The notes under the pieces are model-generated. The model did no database searches. It was given only the letters and a program-made list of their open reading frames with translations, and had not been told where the DNA came from. A stretch of 5,582 nucleotides of DNA from Bacillota bacterium (GTDB taxonomy: Bacteria; Bacillota; Clostridia; Peptostreptococcales; Anaerovoracaceae), in the NCBI GenBank assembly GCA_017549385.1, contig JAFYUX010000074.1, positions 1 to 5,582 of the forward strand. The letters run 5' to 3'. Below, one piece after another: positions 1-5,582 of this stretch. The first letter of the stretch is position 1. Each line of letters opens with the position of its first letter. The position numbers and the translations under genes were made by a program.

Positions 1-880
1 CCTGTTGTATCTGGGTTCACTGGGGCTGATGCTGATGGTTTATACTCCGCTGGGAGTAGAGCTATACGGTTCCCGGGCATGGATAGATTTAGGATTTACC
101 ACTTTTCAGCCCTGCGAATTTTCCAAAATACTCTTTGCTGTAAGTTATGCTCATTTTCTCTCCATGAGAAAGGACAAGCTGCAGACCTTCAGAGGACTAG
201 TGATAGCGGTACTGTATGCCGCACCTGTTGTCGTACTCATACTCAAAGAAGATCTGGGAAACGCACTGGTAGTTATATTTATGATGATCGTAATGATCTA
301 TGTTGCAGGAGCTGATTTAAAACTCTATGCGACATGTGCTTCTGTCACCGCAGCATGCACACCACTAGTTTATTTTCTGTTAAAGGACCATCAGAAAGAG
401 CGTATCATCGCTTTTCTTCATCCCGGCGACAAGAGCCTTCCTGGAAATTACCAGGTATGGAACTCAAAAGTAGCTGTAGGATCCGGCGGATTCTTTGGAA
501 AAGGTCTTTTTAAAGGAACTCAGAAATCTCTTGAGTTTCTGCCTGTTGCAAAATCGGATTTCATCTTTTCAGTAATCTGCGAAGAGCTTGGTTTTGCAGG
601 AGGTGCAGCGGTTATCGGACTCTACACTGTGTTTATGTACAGGATTATCCGTATCGCTGAAAACGCCAAGGATACTTTCGGTCAGCTTATTGTAACCGGC
701 CTTGGCGCCATGTTTTTCTTTCAGATTTTCGAAAATATCGGTATGACTGTGGGCATAATGCCTGTCACCGGTATAACACTTCCATTCATCAGCTACGGCG
801 GTACTTCTGTACTGGCTAATATGATTGCCCTGGGAATCATAATTTCAATAGGTGCCCGCAGCAAAATCATAAATTTCTAA
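1..880 (+). CDS. rodA: SEDS-family peptidoglycan glycosyltransferase RodA, 5'-truncated by the window edge
   Basis: Polytopic membrane enzyme that polymerises lipid II into glycan strands, working with a class B PBP. The reading frame is open to the left edge (codon at 2-4 is CTG), so the TTG at 5 is not the start. About 291 residues remain of a usual 370-400. Numbering from position 5, visible SEDS signatures are GSRAWIDLG (22-30) followed by QPCEFSK (36-41; the family usually has QPSE), KEDLGNALV (81-89), GSGGFFGKGL (159-168), LPVAKSDFIF (179-188) and EELGF (193-197). The end has MPVTGITLPFISYGG (252-266). Asp185 in SDFIF aligns with the Asp considered catalytic in RodA and FtsW. Several hydrophobic spans of membrane length are present. 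The protein ends shortly after the last helix, without a long tail. RodA is preferred over FtsW because the neighbours are mreC, mreD and PBP2, but FtsW or SpoVE cannot be excluded from this part alone. It is convergent with the minD-like gene. Confidence 0.88.
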   Translation, partial: LLYLGSLGLMLMVYTPLGVELYGSRAWIDLGFTTFQPCEFSKILFAVSYAHFLSMRKDKLQTFRGLVIAVLYAAPVVVLILKEDLGNALVVIFMMIVMIYVAGADLKLYATCASVTAACTPLVYFLLKDHQKERIIAFLHPGDKSLPGNYQVWNSKVAVGSGGFFGKGLFKGTQKSLEFLPVAKSDFIFSVICEELGFAGGAAVIGLYTVFMYRIIRIAENAKDTFGQLIVTGLGAMFFFQIFENIGMTVGIMPVTGITLPFISYGGTSVLANMIALGIIISIGARSKIINF

Positions 881-886
881 AAAAAT

Positions 887-920
887 AACAGGTGCTTTAA
901 CAGCACCTGTTTCTATTTTC
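887..920 (+). terminator. Rho-independent terminator, probably bidirectional
   Basis: A perfect 10-bp inverted repeat, AACAGGTGCT at 887-896 and AGCACCTGTT at 902-911, encloses the 5-base loop TTAAC. It begins 6 bases after the rodA stop. On the plus strand it is followed by T-rich sequence (TCTATTTTCTCTT). On the minus strand it is followed by TATTTTTTTAG, an even better T-tract. It can therefore end rodA transcription from the left and minD-operon transcription from the right. Confidence 0.88.
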
Positions 921-942
921 TCTTGATTAAATTATATATCCC

Positions 943-966
943 GATGCCTCCGGCATCAGCTTTTTT
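943..966 (+). terminator. Second hairpin with T-tract in the convergent gap
   Basis: A 6-bp stem, GATGCC at 943-948 and GGCATC at 952-957, has a 3-base loop (TCC). After a 3-base spacer (AGC) comes a run of six T at 961-966. The T run follows the stem only on the plus strand, so this is a back-up terminator for rodA read-through that stops just before the 3' end of the minD-like gene. On the minus strand the run is an A-tract before the stem, and the following sequence is only AT-rich. The stem is shorter than in the other hairpin. Confidence 0.65.
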
Positions 967-968
967 AT

Positions 969-1688
969 CTATTCGAAAATTCTGCTGCACATCTTTTCAA
1001 AGTTTTTGCAGATATATGAGTCAGCTTTGCATACTACAGGAACACCGTTGTTTGTAGCGATGTGGATATTTATATCTTCCTGGATAATACCTGCCAGTGG
1101 AATTCTGAGAGATTCGGAAATTTCTGCAAGACCCGGGAAGAAACCGCTTACGGAGTACTCGCTGCGAACTTTGTTTACTACCGCATAGCGCTTTGTAATA
1201 CCGTTTTCGCGGAGCTTTGAATCAATAGTATCACTGCATCTAACTGCAGAAAACTCCTGAGTGAGAAGGATTACAGCTCTGTTTGCGGCAGCAATCGAAG
1301 CCTGCCAGGATTCGTCGATACCGGCTGGTGTGTCGATTATGATGTATTCGAACTTTTCTGCCAGGATATCGCAGATTTTTTTCATATGTGGGGCCTTGAT
1401 CTTTGCCTTGTTGTAATTTTGTGAAGCTGATAAAAGGTATAATGCTTCGAATCTGCGGTCTGGAATCAGTGCCTTGTTGAGAGAACACACGCCGTTTACC
1501 ACGTCTGCAAGATCAAAGATAACCTGATTTTCTACGCCGAGACAGATATCAAGATTTCTGAATCCTGAGTTCATGTCTATAAGAAGGACTTTTTTGCCTG
1601 CCATAGCAAGTACGCACGCTAAATTTGATGCGAACATAGTCTTGCCGGATCCGCCCTTTCCTGATACTACTGCTGTAATTTCACACAT
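969..1688 (-). CDS. MinD-like deviant-Walker ATPase, orphan, lacking the membrane-targeting tail
   Basis: P-loop ATPase of the MinD/ParA family, 239 residues against about 265-270 for typical MinD. The deviant Walker A motif GKGGSGKT lies at 10-17, with signature Lys11 and Lys16. MinD-specific signatures are GFRNLDICLG (42-51), a region resembling the MinD block YDLVDV-G at 58-66, LIPDRRF (74-80), LYLLSASQ (83-90), IIIDTPAGI (116-124), SAVR (147-150) and ATNNGVPV (211-218). Canonical MinD dimerises on ATP at the membrane and recruits MinC to block misplaced septa. Two departures stand out. Residue 40 is Asn (codon AAC) where E. coli and B. subtilis MinD have Asp40, needed for normal dimerisation and ATPase action. 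The chain also stops at the helix before the usual linker and C-terminal amphipathic helix. The start ATG has an AGGGGAG site 9 bases upstream, and the gene begins 24 bases after the PBP2 stop, so it is last in the operon. No minC or minE is adjacent. The frame is open throughout, so it does not look like a pseudogene, but normal Min function is doubtful. Confidence 0.85.
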   Translation of the reverse strand: MCEITAVVSGKGGSGKTMFASNLACVLAMAGKKVLLIDMNSGFRNLDICLGVENQVIFDLADVVNGVCSLNKALIPDRRFEALYLLSASQNYNKAKIKAPHMKKICDILAEKFEYIIIDTPAGIDESWQASIAAANRAVILLTQEFSAVRCSDTIDSKLRENGITKRYAVVNKVRSEYSVSGFFPGLAEISESLRIPLAGIIQEDINIHIATNNGVPVVCKADSYICKNFEKMCSRIFE

Positions 1689-1697
1689 ATAAATAAT

Positions 1698-1704
1698 CTC
1701 CCCT
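1698..1704 (-). promoter_or_regulatory. Ribosome binding site of the minD-like gene
   Basis: On the minus strand GGGGAG, preceded by CA, lies 9 bases before the ATG at 1688, within the 24-base gap after the PBP2 stop. It supports this start. The AGGGG core matches the sites before mreD and mrdA. Confidence 0.75.
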
Positions 1705-1712
1705 GGTATGAC

Positions 1713-4247
1713 TTAATTTCTTTCCTGTATGCTGACTGTGCCTGTCGTATAACCTTCCTGAAGTTCCATAAATCTGCCGATGATTTCTCTTGCTACTGGA
1801 CCTGCATAGCTGCCGGAACCTCCCTGGAATATGAGTACTGCAACTGCAATCTGAGGATCGTCTGCCGGAGCATATGATACAAACCATGAAAAGTTGTCAT
1901 AATCGCTCTTGTAGGCATCGATATCAGAAACAGTGGCATCTGACAGGTTTAAGACTGCACGTCTTATGGCCACACTTTCTGTTTTGTAGACATCAGACTC
2001 CTGGGAAAGAAGTCGTCTCATTTCGGTTTCCACTTCTTTAAACGAGAGCCCTGGTGCGATTCTGCTGAGATGAGTCCTGATATATTCCACTTCATCTGGC
2101 GGATTTATCTTGCCGGACTTTTGGGCAGTACCTGTCTTTGCACCAACCTTATACGGAAATGATGAAAACAGAGATCTTGATGTGCCACTTGAACCTGACG
2201 CCACGAGGTTCATACCCTGCTGGACGATTTCAAAGGCATCCGGATTTTTGTTTTCCACTTTTGTGCCTGTACTCTTTTCTTTATCGATGCCTTCTATCGA
2301 TTTTGTAAGAGTAAGGTCGTAAAGTGTTCCTCCGTTAGCTATAGCTGCAACATAGCGAGCCATCTGGACAGGAGTATATGCGTTTTCTCCCTGACCAATT
2401 GAAAGATTTAAAGCATCTCCTATGTTCCATGTTGCATTTTCTTTGTCTGTTTTTACTGGTATACCTGCTGCTGATTCTGTGAGTTCTATACCTGTCTTAG
2501 AACCGAGACCCAGCTCAGAAGCATATTGTAAAACATCTTGTATGCTGATATCTACAGGAAGTTTTCTATCCAGATAAAAATCTCTGCCTGCTCCTAAATC
2601 ATAAAAGAAATAGTTGCAGGAAACTTCCAGAGCATGTATCAGATCAAGATATCCGTGATGATCTTTTTTGCTGTTCCAGATCCAGCAACCGTAAGTTTTG
2701 TTGCCTAACCTGACAGCACCATCATCATAAAGTTTCCACGACTCATTCCACCCTGCATCAAGTGCTGCAAGAGCAGTCACAGGTTTAAAAGTTGAACCTG
2801 GCTGTATGGATGTCATAGTCGCGATATTGTAAAGAGGCAGCGGCGAAAGAGGATCTCTGGGGTTTTCGCCTTGTAGAGATGCCCAATCCTCTGATGAGAT
2901 ACCTGTAGTAAACAGATTTGGATCATACCCTGGATAATTTGCCAGAGCTAAAACCTCTCCTGTGTCCACATCTACTGCAACTGCAGCTCCTGCCTTTGCA
3001 TTTTTATATGCGGTACCATAATCATAATTTCCGTATTTGCTCCTGAAAACTCCACCACGCTGTATCTCTTTTAGGGCCTGTTGCAAGGCGTCTTCTGCCA
3101 CCTTTTGCAGTTCCAGGTCTATGGTGAGATACACGTCTTTTCCCGGTTGAGTCTCTTCAGAACTGAGGACGGAAACCTGCTGTCCTTTTGCATTTACTTC
3201 TATATTTTTTTCGCCTGACCGGCCTCTGAGTGCAGACTCGTAATAACGTTCTATGCCCTCTTTTCCAATGAGATCCGTGGACGAATATCCCTTTTCCAGA
3301 TACTCTGCCTGCTGGGATTCTGAAATCTTTCCCATGTAGCCTAGTATATGACAGGCACTCTGACCTTCGGGATAATATCTTATAAACTCCTGTGAAATCT
3401 CTACTCCAGGAAAATCATCTGCCCTTTCCTCAAGCATGATGATAGTCTCCTGAGAAACACCTGAAGCAATCTCAGCAGGAATATAACTTTTATATCCAAG
3501 ATTTTTAAGAGCGTTCCGCACAAGAAGAATCTTACGGGCATTTTCATCAGAAAGATGACTGTCTATATCGTAAATATCCCTGAGCCTGTAAAACGCCTCC
3601 CTGGCATCTACATATTTAACCTTTCCCTGATCATCTTTTTCACTAAGACCAAAATTTTCAAGAAAAGTGTACATCTCCATTATACTCGTATATTCCATCT
3701 TTTTCACGGAAATCGGTGGATATACGCTGTAAGTGTTCTGTAAAACCGACTGAGCTTCATATACATCCAGACTCTCGTCTATTCCTTCCCTTTCACGCAA
3801 AGCATCAAAGGCTTCTTGTGCAGAAAAGTCCTCGGAGAGGTCCTGTGATACGAGCCATTCGTTTACCTTTTTTTCGTAGGTATAATAGAAATTTCCCTGT
3901 GCATCAATGCCTATGGGAAAATCATCATAATATAAATCACCGTTGCTTTCCAGCAGATTTATGAGATTTAGTGCAACAGTGTTGATATTTTCTTCCTGAA
4001 CCTCTGCAGCTACAAGATTTATGACAAAAATGCTTTTGTTTCCTGCCAGCAGTCTGCCGTAACGATCTCGGATTTCGCCTCGCGGCGCAGAAGTGTAAAC
4101 AGTTTTTATACTGAGATTTTCAGAAGCCTCAGTCCACTTTTCATTTTGAAAGACGGTGAGCATCATCACTCTCACCACAAGAACACTCATCAAAACAAAA
4201 AAGACTAATTTAATCTGAAAACGGCGGTCTTTAAATATTGACCACAT
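1713..4247 (-). CDS. mrdA: Penicillin-binding protein 2, class B elongation transpeptidase
   Basis: Membrane-anchored D,D-transpeptidase that cross-links peptidoglycan during elongation, partner of RodA in the rod complex and target of beta-lactams. It has 844 residues: a short cytoplasmic N-terminus, one membrane helix at about 12-33, then the extracytoplasmic non-catalytic (pedestal) domain with RGEIRDRYGRLLAGN (56-70) and GKEGIERYYESALRGRSG (328-345). The transpeptidase domain spans about 415-830. Active-site motifs are STFK (485-488, nucleophile Ser485), SCN (543-545) and KTGT (704-707). All three are present, so the enzyme should be active. It is larger than E. coli PBP2 (633) and B. subtilis PbpA (about 716). 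Extra length lies in the pedestal (about 100-250) and in a stretch of about 60 residues after KTGT before the conserved FSWFVSYAPADDP (786-798). The ATG at 4247 was chosen over an upstream in-frame start at 4415 because it has a strong ribosome site, gives a normal N-terminus and does not overlap mreD. It lies 17 bases after mreD and 24 before the minD-like gene. Confidence 0.95.
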   Translation of the reverse strand: MWSIFKDRRFQIKLVFFVLMSVLVVRVMMLTVFQNEKWTEASENLSIKTVYTSAPRGEIRDRYGRLLAGNKSIFVINLVAAEVQEENINTVALNLINLLESNGDLYYDDFPIGIDAQGNFYYTYEKKVNEWLVSQDLSEDFSAQEAFDALREREGIDESLDVYEAQSVLQNTYSVYPPISVKKMEYTSIMEMYTFLENFGLSEKDDQGKVKYVDAREAFYRLRDIYDIDSHLSDENARKILLVRNALKNLGYKSYIPAEIASGVSQETIIMLEERADDFPGVEISQEFIRYYPEGQSACHILGYMGKISESQQAEYLEKGYSSTDLIGKEGIERYYESALRGRSGEKNIEVNAKGQQVSVLSSEETQPGKDVYLTIDLELQKVAEDALQQALKEIQRGGVFRSKYGNYDYGTAYKNAKAGAAVAVDVDTGEVLALANYPGYDPNLFTTGISSEDWASLQGENPRDPLSPLPLYNIATMTSIQPGSTFKPVTALAALDAGWNESWKLYDDGAVRLGNKTYGCWIWNSKKDHHGYLDLIHALEVSCNYFFYDLGAGRDFYLDRKLPVDISIQDVLQYASELGLGSKTGIELTESAAGIPVKTDKENATWNIGDALNLSIGQGENAYTPVQMARYVAAIANGGTLYDLTLTKSIEGIDKEKSTGTKVENKNPDAFEIVQQGMNLVASGSSGTSRSLFSSFPYKVGAKTGTAQKSGKINPPDEVEYIRTHLSRIAPGLSFKEVETEMRRLLSQESDVYKTESVAIRRAVLNLSDATVSDIDAYKSDYDNFSWFVSYAPADDPQIAVAVLIFQGGSGSYAGPVAREIIGRFMELQEGYTTGTVSIQERN

Positions 4248-4251
4248 AGTT

Positions 4252-4265
4252 TTCCCCTTTTCCCC
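4252..4265 (-). promoter_or_regulatory. Tandem ribosome binding site deciding the mrdA start
   Basis: On the minus strand the sequence reads TAGGGGAAAAGGGGAAAACT and then ATG at 4247. Two GGGG cores lie 6 and 14 bases before the start. The distal one directly abuts the mreD stop TAG. This supports the start at 4247 and suggests coupling of mrdA translation to mreD termination. Confidence 0.75.
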
Positions 4266-4756
4266 TATATCACTTGTCTCTTTTTTTCCCTGCTGTCTCT
4301 GAAAAACAGCCATGCCACCATAGCAGATGTGAAGTTTAACACAATTGCCCATGGTATCCGCGCCAGTACATATAACAGTCCGATATTTTCGGCAAGTAAA
4401 AACCTGACGGTACACCAGCTGCCCCCATAATATATAACTGTCGCTACTGTAGTAAGTACAAGCATCACCATTCTGCTGTCATCAGCAACCGTATCTCTCA
4501 CCATGAGCACCCCTGCTCCTATGATAAAATACATAAATGCTGATATTCCCAGAACCGGGCTGAAACATATGTCCTGAAAAATCCCAATAACCACACCGGC
4601 AACAATCCCCTCATAAGTGCCGTAAAAAAGTGTGATTATAACGGTCAGGACCATTATCAGATCTGGTGAAACACCTCCAGGCATCATCCTGGATAGAAAA
4701 GTATGCTCAATCAGAAAACAGGTGATATATATGATAAACACCTTAACATACTTCAT
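4265..4756 (-). CDS. mreD: Rod shape-determining membrane protein MreD
   Basis: Small integral membrane component of the rod complex. It works with MreC and MreB to position side-wall synthesis by RodA and PBP2. The 163-residue length is typical. Hydrophobic segments lie at about 4-21, 32-46, 51-64, 69-87, 96-113 and 127-152, giving five or six membrane spans. The conserved MreD block is visible: SPDLIMVLTV (30-39) just inside a helix, then a Gly-rich stretch GTYEGIVAGVVIGIFQD (46-62), then LGISAFMYFIIG (69-80). The C-terminus is short and basic (REKKRQ). The ATG has GGGGAG 8 bases upstream. It lies 36 bases after mreC and ends 17 bases before mrdA, so the three are co-transcribed. MreD proteins diverge strongly in sequence, and the call rests on this block plus gene order. 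Confidence 0.92.
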   Translation of the reverse strand: MKYVKVFIIYITCFLIEHTFLSRMMPGGVSPDLIMVLTVIITLFYGTYEGIVAGVVIGIFQDICFSPVLGISAFMYFIIGAGVLMVRDTVADDSRMVMLVLTTVATVIYYGGSWCTVRFLLAENIGLLYVLARIPWAIVLNFTSAMVAWLFFRDSREKKRQVI

Positions 4757-4764
4757 AAAATCAG

Positions 4765-4771
4765 CTCCCCT
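4765..4771 (-). promoter_or_regulatory. Ribosome binding site of mreD
   Basis: On the minus strand AGGGGAG lies just upstream of the ATG at 4756, with an 8-base spacer (CTGATTTT). It sits in the 36-base mreC-mreD gap and supports the chosen mreD start. Confidence 0.72.
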
Positions 4772-4792
4772 CTGCCACTATGCAAATGACAA

Positions 4793-5582
4793 TCATGTAA
4801 GAACAGTCACAATACGCACAGAATCAAAATCTGCAGAAGGTTTTGCCTCAATGAGTTTTAATCTTGTATTTGGATTTATTTCTACGGAATCTACTGTGGC
4901 AACTTTTATGCCGCCAGGATAATACCCCATGCCTGACGTAATAATAATGTCGCCATCTTCCACTGATTTTTCGTCGTCAAACAGATAACCCGAAAGACCA
5001 CCTTTTCCATCGCCAGTCATAACACCTACAACAGAAGGATCTCTCATGGTGGTAAAACTAATAGATACAGAAGGATCAACTATACCTGTCACCTTGCTCC
5101 ATCCTTTTCCAGTATCAGAAACTCTCCCTACAATTCCCTGATAATCAACCACCAGATCATCTTTTTCAATACCGGAATCTTCTCCGGCATTTATAGTAAA
5201 TGTATCAAAAATATCTGTGCTGCCGGCAGCTACAACCTTTGCAGTCACCTTTGTATAACTGTCATCATAGTCAACATAGCCTAGACTATTCTCAATTTTC
5301 CTCAGCTCAACATAATCAGCCTCAGTGAGAACAGCCTCTGCAAGGTCAGTTTCAAGCTGAGCCACCTGCTGCCTTAAATCATTGATTTCTCTCTGATTAT
5401 TTCTGATATTTAACATTCCGCCAAATAAGGCAGAAATCCCGCTGCCCGCATCAGAAAGCGGTTCCCCTGCAGCAGCCACTGCACCGTTCACGGCTCCGCC
5501 GAGACGAGAGACATCACCTGGATTTGCAGCTGACACCCCTGTTGCAGCCATCATAATTACAACAGCCATCACAACAGTTAGC
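4793..5582 (-). CDS. mreC: Rod shape-determining protein MreC, 5'-truncated by the window edge
   Basis: Bitopic membrane scaffold of the rod complex. Its extracytoplasmic part binds PBP2 and links it to MreD and MreB. About 262 residues are present, and the frame is open to the right edge (reading LTVV before the first in-window ATG). The GTG at 5572 and ATG at 5569 are therefore probably inside the membrane helix, and perhaps 20-40 residues are missing. Counting from the edge, residues 1-19 are the hydrophobic anchor. A Gly/Ala-rich linker follows, then a coiled coil at about 57-98 (heptad-like NDLRQQVAQLETDL), then two beta domains typical of MreC. The latter include DIFDTFTINAGEDSGI (123-138), GIVGRVS (149-155), ITSGMGYYPGGIKVATV (214-230) and the end ADFDSVRIVTVL. 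Conserved turns look intact. In this operon type mreB usually precedes mreC, which would place it outside the window. Confidence 0.92.
   Translation of the reverse strand, partial: LTVVMAVVIMMAATGVSAANPGDVSRLGGAVNGAVAAAGEPLSDAGSGISALFGGMLNIRNNQREINDLRQQVAQLETDLAEAVLTEADYVELRKIENSLGYVDYDDSYTKVTAKVVAAGSTDIFDTFTINAGEDSGIEKDDLVVDYQGIVGRVSDTGKGWSKVTGIVDPSVSISFTTMRDPSVVGVMTGDGKGGLSGYLFDDEKSVEDGDIIITSGMGYYPGGIKVATVDSVEINPNTRLKLIEAKPSADFDSVRIVTVLT

Noticed and set aside
5..7. TTG as the start of rodA
   Set aside because: The frame is open upstream to the window edge and the SEDS N-terminal helices are missing, so the real start is outside.
1240..1488. 82-codon minus-strand open frame inside the minD-like gene
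   Set aside because: It overlaps the MinD-like coding frame fully, shows no recognisable domain and has a composition typical of an out-of-frame shadow.
969..1688. Reading the MinD-like protein as a ParA/Soj plasmid partition or FlhG protein
   Set aside because: The GFRNLD, LYLLSASQ and DTPAGI motifs and the position after PBP2 fit MinD better. There is no parB, parS or flagellar context.
1681..1887. 68-codon minus-strand open frame across the PBP2/minD-like junction
   Set aside because: It overlaps the conserved PBP2 C-terminus in another frame and resembles no family. It is not a minC remnant.
2110..2322. 70-codon plus-strand open frame antisense to mrdA
   Set aside because: It is antisense to conserved transpeptidase sequence, with no ribosome site or recognisable domain.
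4248..4415. In-frame upstream extension of PBP2 by 56 residues starting at 4415
   Set aside because: It lies largely within mreD in another frame, has no fitting N-terminal character, and the ATG at 4247 has a strong ribosome site and a normal cytoplasmic N-terminus before the membrane helix.
4632..4922. 96-codon plus-strand open frame across the mreC-mreD junction
   Set aside because: It is antisense to two conserved genes and has no homology that I recognise.
5567..5572. GTG/ATG as the start of mreC
   Set aside because: They fall inside the hydrophobic anchor, the frame continues to the edge, and no ribosome site can be seen before them.

Overview
The window is a cell-shape (elongasome) locus, most likely from a Gram-positive Firmicute of the class Clostridia, probably a Lachnospiraceae-like bacterium. 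Three things point there: moderate-to-low GC (judged by eye), AGGGGA-type ribosome binding sites, and an mreC-mreD-PBP2-minD order that recalls the clostridial mre-pbp2-min-rodA cluster. The large PBP2 carries insertions that I recall from that family. The species cannot be named from this sequence.

Layout: on the plus strand, 1-880 is the 3' part of a SEDS glycosyltransferase gene (rodA/ftsW family), whose start lies upstream of the window. A convergent 88-base gap (881-968) holds two hairpins with T-tracts that serve as transcription terminators. Everything else is one minus-strand operon, read from the right edge leftward: mreC (5' end outside the window), mreD, mrdA (PBP2) and a MinD-like ATPase gene. 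The gaps are 36, 17 and 24 bases, and each downstream gene has its own ribosome binding site. No operon promoter is visible, and it presumably lies upstream of mreC (perhaps of mreB) outside the window.

How the genes work together: MreC and MreD are membrane parts of the rod complex that link MreB filaments to the synthetic enzymes. PBP2 is the class B transpeptidase that cross-links side-wall peptidoglycan. RodA polymerises the glycan strands and works as a pair with PBP2. MinD normally recruits the division inhibitor MinC to the membrane so that the septum forms at mid-cell.

The unusual part is the MinD-like gene. It stands alone, with no minC before it and no minE after it. It has Asn where MinD has the functionally important Asp40, and it ends before the C-terminal amphipathic membrane-targeting helix. 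It may be a decaying or repurposed remnant of a Min module, and rodA now faces it in the opposite direction. Apart from this, the genes look intact and conventional. I see no mobile element, CRISPR array, RNA gene or clearly new multi-gene system.
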